Part shown: one piece after another, positions 1 through 6,514 of the stretch | Layout of the letters: every line of letters starts with the position of its first letter | Position numbering within the stretch: the first letter of the stretch is position 1 | NCBI GenBank assembly: GCA_017631215.1 | Contig: JAGBTR010000071.1 | Span: forward strand, 1-8,333 | Reading direction: 5' to 3' | Length of the DNA stretch: 8,333 nucleotides | Source: Clostridia bacterium | Lineage (GTDB): Bacteria; Bacillota; Clostridia; Oscillospirales; CAG-272 | The notes under the pieces: generated by a model | What the model was told of the DNA's origin: nothing | The model's database searches: none | Seen by the model: the letters and a program-made list of their open reading frames with translations, nothing else | Program-made: the position numbers and the translations under genes

Positions 1-1158
1 GTGTGCGTGGCGCAGTTTGTCGGTGCCCGAAAGGAGAAGGACGTCTCCGAGGTCGTGCATACGGAGTTCTCTCTGTCGCTCATTATGGGCGTGGCCGTCG
101 GCGCGTTTGGCTATCTGCTGGCTGAGCCTGCTCTGCGCGCGATGGGAACACTTGAGACAACGCTTGTCGAGGCGGTGCCGTATATGAAGGCGTATATGGT
201 CGGTGTGCCGGGCGTGATGGTGTACAACTATTGCGCGGCGGCCCTTCGTGCCAAGGGGGATTCGGTGCGTCCTCTCATCTTCCTTGCCATCTCGGGATTT
301 GCGAACGTTTTGCTCAATCTTTGGATGGTGCTGGGCTTTGGTATGGGCGCAGTCGGTGTCGGTATCGCGACGGCGGCATCCCAGTATCTGGCGGCGCTGA
401 TCGTCGTTTGCTATATGGGATTTTTCCTCAAGGACTCCTGCCACCTGTCGCTTCGCCGTATGGGCATCAAGCGTGACAAGGTGGCGATGATGCTCAAGAT
501 CGGCATCCCCGCCGGCGTTCAAGGCGTTCTGTTCAGCTTTTCCAACGTGCTGATCCAGTCCTCGATCCAGTCGTTTGGCACCGAGGCGCTGGTCAACGGC
601 AGTGCCGCGGCGAGCAACGTCGAGGGCTTTGTCTACACGGCGCAGAACGCCGCTTATCAGGGCGCGATCACCTTCGTCGGTCAGCACGTCGGTGCGCGCA
701 AATATGAGAGAATCAACCGCGTCATCGCCGCTTGCCTTGGCTTGACCGTGGTCGCGGGCGTGCTGTTCGGTGCGGTCGTTCTCCTGCTGGGTGAGCCGCT
801 GCTCGGCTTCTTCGTCGACGATCCCGAGGCGATCGGATACGGTATGCTCCGTATGGAGGTCATCGTTACGACCTACTTCCTGTGCGGCGTGATGGAGGTC
901 GGTTGCGGCACGCTGCGCGGTATGGGCAAGACCTTCCTGCCTATGATCGTCTCGCTGGCGGGTGCGTGCGGCTTCCGCATCATTTGGCTCTTTACCATCT
1001 TCCAGCAGTTCCATACGCCAACCTGCCTGTTCCTCTCCTACCCCATCTCGTGGGTCCTGACGCTTGCCGTTCATTTTTACTTCGTCTTCCGCGTCAAAAG
1101 ACGTCTGGAGCGGGAGAACGCGGTCGGAAAAGCGCCCTCGCAGGCAACGACCGCCTAA
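1..1158 (+). CDS. MATE family multidrug/Na+ (or H+) antiporter, 5'-truncated by window edge
   Basis: Inner-membrane exporter of the MATE fold, which uses a cation gradient to expel drugs or metabolites. The visible 385 residues are highly hydrophobic and hold the typical landmarks: an AQFVGARKEKD-like segment after the second helix, the loop RAKGDSVRP at residues 83-91 that closes the first bundle's middle, the second-bundle opening LKIGIPAGVQ near 166-174, and the second-half counterpart GTLRGMGKTFLPM near 307-319. The tail after the last helix is short and basic. Family members are about 450 residues, so roughly the first 65-70 residues (helices 1-2) lie upstream; the GTG at base 1 is read as an internal Val, with no ribosome binding site visible. 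The gene ends at a strong hairpin and converges on a leftward gene. Substrate cannot be told from sequence. Confidence 0.93.
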   Translation: MCVAQFVGARKEKDVSEVVHTEFSLSLIMGVAVGAFGYLLAEPALRAMGTLETTLVEAVPYMKAYMVGVPGVMVYNYCAAALRAKGDSVRPLIFLAISGFANVLLNLWMVLGFGMGAVGVGIATAASQYLAALIVVCYMGFFLKDSCHLSLRRMGIKRDKVAMMLKIGIPAGVQGVLFSFSNVLIQSSIQSFGTEALVNGSAAASNVEGFVYTAQNAAYQGAITFVGQHVGARKYERINRVIAACLGLTVVAGVLFGAVVLLLGEPLLGFFVDDPEAIGYGMLRMEVIVTTYFLCGVMEVGCGTLRGMGKTFLPMIVSLAGACGFRIIWLFTIFQQFHTPTCLFLSYPISWVLTLAVHFYFVFRVKRRLERENAVGKAPSQATTA

Positions 1159-1160
1159 AA

Positions 1161-1210
1161 TAAAAAGCCAACGTCCGCTGTTCAAGGGTCTTGAACGGCG
1201 GACGTTTTTT
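1161..1210. terminator. Bidirectional intrinsic terminator between convergent genes
   Basis: A 17-bp stem (1170-1186 with 1190-1206, one G-T pair) closes a 3-base loop GGT. It is followed by TTTTTT on the plus strand. On the minus strand it is followed by a T-run read from AAAAA at 1162-1166. It lies 11 bases after the MATE stop codon and 9 bases beyond the stop of the leftward gene, so it should end both transcripts. Confidence 0.93.
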
Positions 1211-1215
1211 GCTGA

Positions 1216-1644
1216 TTAAATGTTGACCTCAAACCGATGCTGACAGCGCGGGCACCTGACCGTGTGCGTGCCCTTTTCGCGCGGCAGGCGAAGCACGCTC
1301 TTGCAAGCCTTGCACCTGCGATAGACGTGCGTCTTGCGGTCGCGCCATTGGTTGCGCTGTAGACGGAAAAAGCCCTTGATGCCGTTTTCGATGCGCAGAT
1401 ACCACGCGTTTTCGCGGCGGCGGGCGTAGAGATTGCGCGAGAAGATGCGGAACAGCGCATAGGCGGCAACGGCACACGCGACGGCGTAGACGATCCACGA
1501 GGTGACGAAGACGTTGACGACGGACAGCGCGATATACAGAAGGAGCAACGCGCGACTGAGGGCATCGCCGCCGTTGCGTCCGATCATAAAGCTGTAGAGT
1601 CGCTCGCGCCACGGACGGCGAGGGCGGTAGGTGCGGTTTCTCAT
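1216..1644 (-). CDS. Two-helix membrane protein with C-terminal CxxC...CxxC zinc ribbon, function unknown
   Basis: Predicted 142-residue protein. A very basic N-terminus (about residues 1-27, rich in Arg) precedes two adjacent hydrophobic stretches near 30-48 and 50-68, then a basic linker. A C-terminal ribbon follows, with Cys pairs at 111/114 and 131/134 (CKAC and CPRC) joined by LRLPREKGTHTVR. This resembles a small zinc-ribbon family I associate with Clostridia, but no role is established that I can name. The ATG at 1644 is preferred: AAAGGAG (1659-1653) sits 8 bases upstream. A GTG three codons earlier (1653-1651) overlaps that site and is unlikely. It could bind nucleic acid or a protein at the membrane; that is inference. 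It has its own promoter and terminator, so it is probably monocistronic. Confidence 0.85.
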   Translation of the reverse strand: MRNRTYRPRRPWRERLYSFMIGRNGGDALSRALLLLYIALSVVNVFVTSWIVYAVACAVAAYALFRIFSRNLYARRRENAWYLRIENGIKGFFRLQRNQWRDRKTHVYRRCKACKSVLRLPREKGTHTVRCPRCQHRFEVNI

Positions 1645-1673
1645 AGGTGACACTCCTTTGGCTTGATGCTTCT

Positions 1674-1715
1674 ATTATATGCCGAAATTATAAACACATT
1701 TTGACCGATCTGCAA
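1674..1715 (-). promoter_or_regulatory. Probable promoter of the zinc-ribbon membrane protein gene
   Basis: On the minus strand TTGCAG (1715-1710) lies 17 bases before a perfect TATAAT (1692-1687). A second perfect TATAAT occurs closer to the gene (1679-1674) but without a good -35 element. The -35 match is only 3 of 6, so the -10 carries the call. Confidence 0.6.
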
Positions 1716-1754
1716 AAAGTCGGTGCAAAATTGTGACGATTTGGCAAAAAAATC

Positions 1755-1783
1755 TTGCTTTATCGTCAAAATCGTGCTATACT
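1755..1783 (+). promoter_or_regulatory. Probable mgsA promoter
   Basis: TTGCTT (1755-1760), a 17-base spacer and TATACT (1778-1783) make a reasonable sigma-A-type promoter. Its -10 element ends 42 bases before the mgsA start codon. It diverges from the promoter of the leftward gene; the gap between them is AT-rich, unlike the surrounding coding DNA. No clear operator was seen. Confidence 0.6.
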
Positions 1784-1825
1784 GTAGGAGTAACGACAAA
1801 ACCACGCTGAAGGACGGTAAATACA

Positions 1826-2296
1826 ATGGCAGATCAAATGGTAACCGTGGTGATGGAGCGTCAGAAGAACATCGCGCTCATCGCCCACGACAACAAAAAG
1901 CACGAGCTGATCGAATGGTGCCGCAAGAACAAGGAGATCCTTGAGCATCATTTCCTTTGCGGTACGGGCACGACGGCCAAAATGGTGGCCGAGCATACGG
2001 GTCTTCCCGTGCGCGGCTTTAACAGCGGCCCGCTGGGCGGTGACCAGCAGATCGGCGCACGCATTGTTGAGGGTAGAGTGGACGTGGTCATTTTCTTCTC
2101 CGACCCGCTGACGGCACAGCCGCACGACCCCGACGTCAAGGCACTGCTCCGCATCGCGCAGGTGTACGATATCCCCATCGCCAACAACCGCGCCACGGCC
2201 GATTACATTATGGCCAGCCCCTTTATGAGCGGTACCTATACCCACGAGCTGCCCGATTTTGTCGCAGCGGTCAAGCAAAGAGCGGAAACGCTGTAA
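1826..2296 (+). CDS. mgsA: Methylglyoxal synthase
   Basis: Cytosolic enzyme that converts dihydroxyacetone phosphate to methylglyoxal and phosphate, a glycolytic bypass that relieves phosphate limitation or sugar-phosphate overload. The 156-residue length matches the family (E. coli enzyme 152). All hallmark blocks are present: ALIAHDNKK with His21, the phosphate-binding CGTGTT (45-50), SGPLGGDQQIGA with the catalytic Asp73, the FFSDPLTAQPHDPDVKALLR block with Asp93, His100 and Asp103, and NNRATADYI. By position relative to E. coli these equal His19, Asp71, Asp91, His98 and Asp101, so the enzyme should be active. The ATG follows GAAGGA with an 11-base spacer. The gene has its own promoter and a strong terminator, so it is a single-gene unit. 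Confidence in function is very high. Confidence 0.98.
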   Translation: MADQMVTVVMERQKNIALIAHDNKKHELIEWCRKNKEILEHHFLCGTGTTAKMVAEHTGLPVRGFNSGPLGGDQQIGARIVEGRVDVVIFFSDPLTAQPHDPDVKALLRIAQVYDIPIANNRATADYIMASPFMSGTYTHELPDFVAAVKQRAETL

Positions 2297-2330
2297 AAAA
2301 AGCCCCGACGGCTGTCGGGGCTTTGCTTTT
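2297..2330. terminator. Bidirectional intrinsic terminator after mgsA
   Basis: An 11-bp perfect stem (2299-2309 with 2314-2324) has a GGCT loop and a GC-rich core CCCCGAC. The plus-strand tail is TTTGCTTTTT. On the minus strand the A-run 2295-2301 gives seven T residues. It serves mgsA and the convergent secreted-protein gene, whose stop codon lies 15 bases away. Confidence 0.93.
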
Positions 2331-2339
2331 TGACGCGGG

Positions 2340-2717
2340 TCAGTTGTTGTAGATGACACCGCTGGTGGACGTGACGGTGATGCGCTGATTGGCACCGGGG
2401 GCATAGCTCTGGGCATAGACCTGCACGCGGTGCTTGAAGGCGTGGGAGCTGGCGTGGGTGTAGGATTCACCCGGTCGGATCGTGTCCCAATAGCCGCCGT
2501 TGACGTATATAAGCATAGAAACGGTGCCGTTGTTGGTCACCGTAAAGGTGTCCTTTTTGAGCGATTTGTAATTGCAGGTGACGTCCACCAGCTCCTGCGA
2601 GGCGTGCTTCGCCGCCTTGCGGTAGGATGCGCTCGCGGCAAACGTGCCGACGGCAAAGGATGCCAGAATGACGGCGGTCATCAGAAGGAGCAGTGCGGTC
2701 TTGAGTGTCTTTTTCAT
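2340..2717 (-). CDS. Small secreted protein with signal peptide, function unknown
   Basis: Predicted 125-residue exported protein. The start MKKTLKTALLLLM is a classic signal peptide: Lys residues, a hydrophobic core to about residue 24, then cleavage after TFA (27) or after ASA (30). The mature part, about 95 residues, has a single Cys and is rich in Thr, Ser, Asn, Gly and Tyr with alternating hydrophobic residues (for example VSMLIYVNGGYWDTI and QRITVTSTSGVIY). This suggests an all-beta extracellular domain. There is no lipobox, sortase motif or further membrane helix, so it should be released. The ATG at 2717 has GGAGG seven bases upstream. The open frame extends further upstream to 2885, but that part overlaps the ileS promoter and lacks a signal for starting. 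I do not recognise the family. Confidence 0.8.
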   Translation of the reverse strand: MKKTLKTALLLLMTAVILASFAVGTFAASASYRKAAKHASQELVDVTCNYKSLKKDTFTVTNNGTVSMLIYVNGGYWDTIRPGESYTHASSHAFKHRVQVYAQSYAPGANQRITVTSTSGVIYNN

Positions 2718-2762
2718 AGGGTTACCTCCATATCGTGTGTTGTTCGTTCGCCCTGGGGCTGT

Positions 2763-2790
2763 CGACGGATATATTCTATCATACCCGTCG
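2763..2790. repeat. Inverted repeat flanking AT-rich core upstream of the secreted-protein gene
   Basis: CGACGG (2763-2768) and CCGTCG (2785-2790) form a perfect 6-base inverted repeat around a 16-base AT-rich core. Read leftward, the core holds TATGAT (2783-2778) and TAGAAT (2778-2773), either of which could be a -10 element, but no acceptable -35 lies 16-18 bases upstream. It may be an operator or a leader hairpin, or chance. Confidence 0.25.
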
Positions 2791-2828
2791 GCGCATCTCG
2801 GAGGGGGGATAACTTTTGTATAAACGTA

Positions 2829-2857
2829 TTGACAAGAGAAAAGAACTGTGTTATAAT
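2829..2857 (+). promoter_or_regulatory. Consensus sigma-A-type promoter of the ileS operon
   Basis: A perfect TTGACA (2829-2834), a 17-base spacer and a perfect TATAAT (2852-2857) stand in an AT-rich stretch. Transcription should begin near 2863-2866, just upstream of the T-box leader. A fully consensus promoter fits a gene controlled mainly by termination in its leader rather than by initiation. Confidence 0.93.
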
Positions 2858-2863
2858 ATGATG

Positions 2864-3137
2864 AAAAGTTATGATGAAGAAGCAAAGCGTCACGATGCTT
2901 TCAGAGAGTGCGGGGTCGGTGCGACCGCACAGCGGACGACGCGGCGTATCCCTTCGGAGCTGACGGGGCGAAAGGCGGAGAGCCGAGTAGCTGCGTCCGT
3001 TTGACCGCGTTAAGGTCGGGTGCTGTGCCGCTTGGCGCAGCCGTGAGAGGCGTTCCCAAAAGGAGCGCAACGTGAGTGGTACCGCGGAATCTGATCTGTT
3101 CCGTCTCATAGTCGCATGCGGCTGTGGGGCGTTTTTT
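2864..3137 (+). promoter_or_regulatory. T-box riboswitch leader of ileS (tRNA-Ile sensing)
   Basis: Cis-acting leader RNA that binds tRNA-Ile and lets transcription continue only when the tRNA is uncharged. Stem I can be traced: GAAG 2876-2879 with CTTC 2952-2955, GCGTC 2887-2891 with GACGC 2938-2942, the AGAGAG element at 2903-2908, and a distal stem GTGCGG 2908-2913 with CCGCAC 2925-2930 carrying GGTGCGA in the loop. The probable Ile specifier ATC (2948-2950) lies in the internal loop between the two lower helices. Hairpins at 3003-3015 (GACC/GGTC) and 3022-3041 follow. The T-box bulge is TGGTACC at 3077-3083; its TGGT complements the ACCA end expected of tRNA-Ile. Antiterminator pairs: 3072-3076 with 3105-3109, and GCGGAA 3084-3089 with TTCCGT 3099-3104. 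These exclude the terminator. The specifier placement is a hand model. Confidence 0.94.
3102..3137 (+). terminator. Conditional terminator of the ileS T-box
   Basis: CGTCTCATAG (3102-3111) pairs with CTGTGGGGCG (3122-3131) in a 10-bp stem with four G-T pairs. The loop holds a further palindromic CGCATGCG, and TTTTTT (3132-3137) follows. Its 5' arm (3102-3109) is the same sequence that forms the 3' side of the antiterminator, so the two folds compete. This is the usual T-box switch; charged tRNA-Ile favours this hairpin. Confidence 0.9.
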
Positions 3138-3189
3138 GTTTCCCGCCGCGATCCTCAAAAAAAGAAAAGGAAAAAGGAGAAACACCACA

Positions 3190-6000
3190 ATGGCAAAGGA
3201 TTACACCAGCACACTGAACCTGCCCTCAACCTCGTTTGAGATGCGCGCCAACCTTCCCACGCGCGAGCCCAAGATGCTCGAATATTGGGAGTCGATCGAT
3301 CTGTATCAGAGCATGCTCGACGCACGCGCTGACCGTCCGCTGTTCGTTCTGCACGACGGCCCTCCCTTCTCGAACGGTAATATCCATATGGGTCACGCCC
3401 TGAATAAGACGCTCAAGGACTTCATCAACAAGTCTCGCGCGATGATGGGTTATCGCGTGCCCTTCGTCCCCGGCTGGGACAACCACGGTATGCCCATCGA
3501 GTCGGCGATCATCAAGAAGAACAAGCTCAACCGCAAGGCGATGAGCATTCCCGAGTTCCGCAGTGCCTGCCACGCCTTCGCGCAGGACTTCATCGACATC
3601 CAGAAGGTGCAGATGAAGCGTCTGGGTCTGACGGCCGACTGGGATCACCCCTACATGACCATGGCCCCCTCCTTCGAGGCGCGCGAGGTCAAGGTGTTCG
3701 GTGAGATGTTCCGCAAGGGCTATATCTACAAGGGTCTCAAGCCCGTCTACTGGTGTCCCAAGGACGAGACGGCACTGGCCGAGGCCGAGATCGAGTACAA
3801 GACGGATAAGTGTACCTCCATCTACGTCAAGTTCCGTGTCAAGGATGATATGGGAAAGCTCGCAGGCGTTTGTGATCTGTCCAAGACCTATTTCGTCATC
3901 TGGACGACGACGACCTGGACGCTGCCCGGCAACCTTGCCATCGCCCTCAACCCTGTTGAGAGCTACGCTGTCGTCAAGGCCGGCGGTGAGTATTATGTCG
4001 TCGCCGAGGCACTGGTTACCAAGACCATGCTCGAGGGCGGCTTCGAGGAGTTTGAGATCGTCAAGACGCTGGCCGGTAAGGAGCTGGAGTTCGTTAAGAC
4101 GCAGCACCCCTTCATCGACCGCGAGAGCGTCGTGCTGATGGCCGACTACGTCACGATGGATAGCGGTACGGGCTGTGTCCACACCGCACCCGGCTTCGGT
4201 GCCGATGACTATCAGACCTGCACCCGCTACGGCATCGACATCATCGTGCCCGTCGACGACCGCGGCTATCAGACCGAGGACGCAGGCAAGTTCGCAGGAC
4301 TGTATTACGAGGCCTCCAACGAGGCCATCCTTGCCGACCTCAAGGAGTCGGGCGCGCTGTTTGCCTCCAAGGAGGTCGAGCACGAGTCTCCGCACTGCTG
4401 GAGATGTAAGTCTCCCATCATCTTCCGTGCGACTCCTCAGTGGTTCTGCTCGGTCGATGCCTTCCGCGCCGATGCGGTCAAGGCCTGCGATGATGTGATG
4501 TGGCTGCCCGCTTGGGGCGGCGAGCGTATGAAGCAGATGCTTTGCGAGAGAGCCGATTGGTGCATCTCGCGTCAGCGTCATTGGGGTCTGCCCATCCCCG
4601 TCTTTTATTGCGAGGATTGCAAGGAGACCATCTGCACGCCCGAGACCATCAATAAGGTGTCCGATATGTTCAAGGAGCACGGCTCCAACTGCTGGTTCTC
4701 GATGGACGCCGCCGAGCTGCTTCCCGAGGGCTTTGTCTGCCCCAAGTGCGGCAAGACGCACTTCGTCAAGGAGCAGAATACGCTGGACGGCTGGTTCGAC
4801 TCCGGCTCGACGCATTTCTCGGTCGTGGACGATTCGAACGATCCCGCATGGCCTGAGCACCATTGGCCCGCTGACCTCTACCTTGAGGGTGCCGATCAGT
4901 ACCGCGGCTGGTTCCAGTCCTCGCTGCTGACCGCCATCGGCGCCAAGGGCGGCACGACCGCGCCCTTCAAGGGCGTGCTGACGCACGGCTGGGTCGTCGA
5001 CGGTGAGGGACGCGCAATGCACAAGTCGCTCGGCAACGGTGTCGATCCTCAGGATATGGTCGCCAAGTACGGCGCAGACCTCGTTCGACTGTGGGTCGCA
5101 TCGGCTGACTATCAGGTTGACGTGCGCTGCTCCGACCTCATCTTCAAGCAGCTCTCCGAGGCTTACCGTAAGATCCGTAACACCGCGCGCATTATGCTCG
5201 CTAACCTCAATGGCTTCGATCCCAACAAGGATATGGTCGCCGTCGAGGAGATGCAGGAGATCGACCGTTGGCTGCTCTCGCGCTTCAACGAGCTGGTTGC
5301 CAAGTGTGTCAAGGGATATGAGACCTACAGCTTCCACGGCATCTATCACGAGCTGACCAACTTCTGCACGACCGATCTGTCCAAGCTCTACGTGGACATC
5401 ACCAAGGATCGCGTCTATACCGAGCGCGCCGCCTCGCCCGCCCGCCGCAGTGCCCAGACGGCAATGTATCTGGTCATTTCGGGTATGACGAGATTGATGG
5501 CTCCGCTTCTTGCCTTCACCTCGGAGGAGATCTGGCAGGCAATGCCGCATCGCGATACCGACAATGCGGTCAGCGTCTTCCTCAACAATTTCCCGACCGT
5601 CGATCCCGCCTTTGAAGCAAAGGATCTGACCGAGCGCTACGGTGCGCTGTTCGCCCTGCGCGACGATGTGATGAAGGCACTCGAGCTCGCCCGCGCCGAC
5701 AAGAAGATCGGTAAGTCGCTCGACGCCAAGCTGACCGTTTACACCGAGGACGATGCACAGTACGAGCTGCTCGCCTCGTTTGGTGATATGCTCAAGACGG
5801 TGTTCATCGTCTCGGGCGTTAAGCTGGAGAAGGGCAAGGCTCCCGAGGGCGCGCTGAGTGAGACCGCATCGGGCATCGGCGTTCTCGTCGAGGGCGCAGA
5901 CGGCTGTAAGTGCGACCGTTGCTGGAGCTTCTCGACCGAGGGCAAGCAGGACGGCGAGGGCTTCCTGTGTGCTCGTTGCCTCGAAATTCTGGAGGGCTGA
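3190..6000 (+). CDS. ileS: Isoleucyl-tRNA synthetase (class I, bacterial type)
   Basis: Cytosolic enzyme charging tRNA-Ile with isoleucine, with a CP1 editing domain that removes misattached valine. The 936 residues match bacterial IleRS. Signatures in order: the HIGH-type HMGH at 66-69 within DGPPFSNGNIHMGHALNK; GWDNHGMPIE at 95-104; the editing Thr-rich WTTTTWTLPGN at 238-248 and GTGCVHTAPGFGADDY; SRQRHWGLPIP; the KMSKS-type loop AMHKS at 609-613; an anticodon-binding helical region; and a C-terminal zinc ribbon with Cys pairs 908/911 and 927/930. The ATG at 3190 follows AGGAG by about 10 bases. The open frame continues back to 3124, but that part lies in the leader terminator. Expression should be under the T-box. 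Its end contains the lspA ribosome binding site. Codon use strongly favours C-ending codons, as expected for high expression. Confidence 0.98.
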   Translation: MAKDYTSTLNLPSTSFEMRANLPTREPKMLEYWESIDLYQSMLDARADRPLFVLHDGPPFSNGNIHMGHALNKTLKDFINKSRAMMGYRVPFVPGWDNHGMPIESAIIKKNKLNRKAMSIPEFRSACHAFAQDFIDIQKVQMKRLGLTADWDHPYMTMAPSFEAREVKVFGEMFRKGYIYKGLKPVYWCPKDETALAEAEIEYKTDKCTSIYVKFRVKDDMGKLAGVCDLSKTYFVIWTTTTWTLPGNLAIALNPVESYAVVKAGGEYYVVAEALVTKTMLEGGFEEFEIVKTLAGKELEFVKTQHPFIDRESVVLMADYVTMDSGTGCVHTAPGFGADDYQTCTRYGIDIIVPVDDRGYQTEDAGKFAGLYYEASNEAILADLKESGALFASKEVEHESPHCWRCKSPIIFRATPQWFCSVDAFRADAVKACDDVMWLPAWGGERMKQMLCERADWCISRQRHWGLPIPVFYCEDCKETICTPETINKVSDMFKEHGSNCWFSMDAAELLPEGFVCPKCGKTHFVKEQNTLDGWFDSGSTHFSVVDDSNDPAWPEHHWPADLYLEGADQYRGWFQSSLLTAIGAKGGTTAPFKGVLTHGWVVDGEGRAMHKSLGNGVDPQDMVAKYGADLVRLWVASADYQVDVRCSDLIFKQLSEAYRKIRNTARIMLANLNGFDPNKDMVAVEEMQEIDRWLLSRFNELVAKCVKGYETYSFHGIYHELTNFCTTDLSKLYVDITKDRVYTERAASPARRSAQTAMYLVISGMTRLMAPLLAFTSEEIWQAMPHRDTDNAVSVFLNNFPTVDPAFEAKDLTERYGALFALRDDVMKALELARADKKIGKSLDAKLTVYTEDDAQYELLASFGDMLKTVFIVSGVKLEKGKAPEGALSETASGIGVLVEGADGCKCDRCWSFSTEGKQDGEGFLCARCLEILEG

Positions 6001-6001
6001 T

Positions 6002-6514
6002 ATGACGGGGAACAATACCGCCCGTCGCACACGCCCGTGGCTGTATCTGATCGTGGCGGCGGCCTTCGTCGCCCTCGATCAGCTCACCAAGTGGCTGTGC
6101 ATCTGGTATCTCAAGGCGGTGGGATCGGTCACGCTGATCCCGGGACTTTTGCGATTGACCTACCTTGAAAATCGCGGCGCCGCCTTTGGCTCGCTGACGA
6201 GCCATCGTTGGGTATTTATGGTGCTGTCGACCGTCGCCATCGCGGTGATGATCGTCTATCTGCTCCGCTTTGCCGAGCCGAGTCGCCTACTTCGCTGGAC
6301 GCTGGCACTCATCATCGGCGGCGGTGTGGGCAATATGATCGACCGCGTGGCGCTGGGCTACGTCGTCGATATGATCGATTTTTACGGCATCTGGCCGTAT
6401 ATCTTCAACGTCGCGGACAGCTGTGTCTGCGTCGGTGCGGGTATGATGGTGCTGTATTTCATCCTCGCCGCGCGTGCCGAATATAAGGCCAAGCAGGACG
6501 GAGGCAAGTCATGA
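6002..6514 (+). CDS. lspA: Lipoprotein signal peptidase (signal peptidase II)
   Basis: Inner-membrane aspartic protease that removes the signal peptide from prolipoproteins after lipid attachment to the +1 cysteine. The 170 residues have four hydrophobic segments (about 13-36, 69-88, 99-113 and 133-158) and all family blocks: ALDQLTKW (24-31), TYLENRGAAFG (53-63), GGGVGNMIDRVALGYVVD (106-123) and FNVADS (135-140). By comparison with the P. aeruginosa enzyme (Asp124/Asp143) the catalytic pair should be Asp123 and Asp139, supported by Asn111, Arg115 and Asn136. The ATG at 6002 has GGAGG six bases upstream, inside the last codons of ileS, only one base after its stop. The open frame extends further upstream, but it overlaps ileS and has no support. 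It is translationally linked to the next gene by an ATGA overlap. Confidence 0.97.
   Translation: MTGNNTARRTRPWLYLIVAAAFVALDQLTKWLCIWYLKAVGSVTLIPGLLRLTYLENRGAAFGSLTSHRWVFMVLSTVAIAVMIVYLLRFAEPSRLLRWTLALIIGGGVGNMIDRVALGYVVDMIDFYGIWPYIFNVADSCVCVGAGMMVLYFILAARAEYKAKQDGGKS

Noticed and set aside
1..3. GTG at base 1 as the true start of the MATE gene
   Set aside because: The first transmembrane helices of the fold would be missing; the frame is simply cut by the window edge.
1766..2470. Minus-strand open frame across mgsA (234 codons)
   Set aside because: It covers mgsA in antisense and runs through the bidirectional terminator; mgsA has all its catalytic residues on the plus strand.
2816..3004. 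Possible small peptide of 62 codons within the ileS leader
   Set aside because: It begins upstream of the promoter's transcription start and crosses structured T-box elements; there is no ribosome binding site.
3124..3189. 22-residue N-terminal extension of IleRS from an earlier start
   Set aside because: It begins within the T-box terminator and has no ribosome binding site; the ATG at 3190 has AGGAG and the normal IleRS N-terminus.
5858..6001. 48-residue N-terminal extension of LspA
   Set aside because: It overlaps ileS in another frame, lacks hydrophobic character, and the ATG at 6002 has an ideal ribosome binding site.
3226..6030. Very long open frame (934 codons) on the minus strand opposite ileS
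   Set aside because: It mirrors ileS in a GC-rich, C-ending codon context, which removes stop codons on the opposite strand. The translation is low in aromatic residues with no known motif and no supported start.
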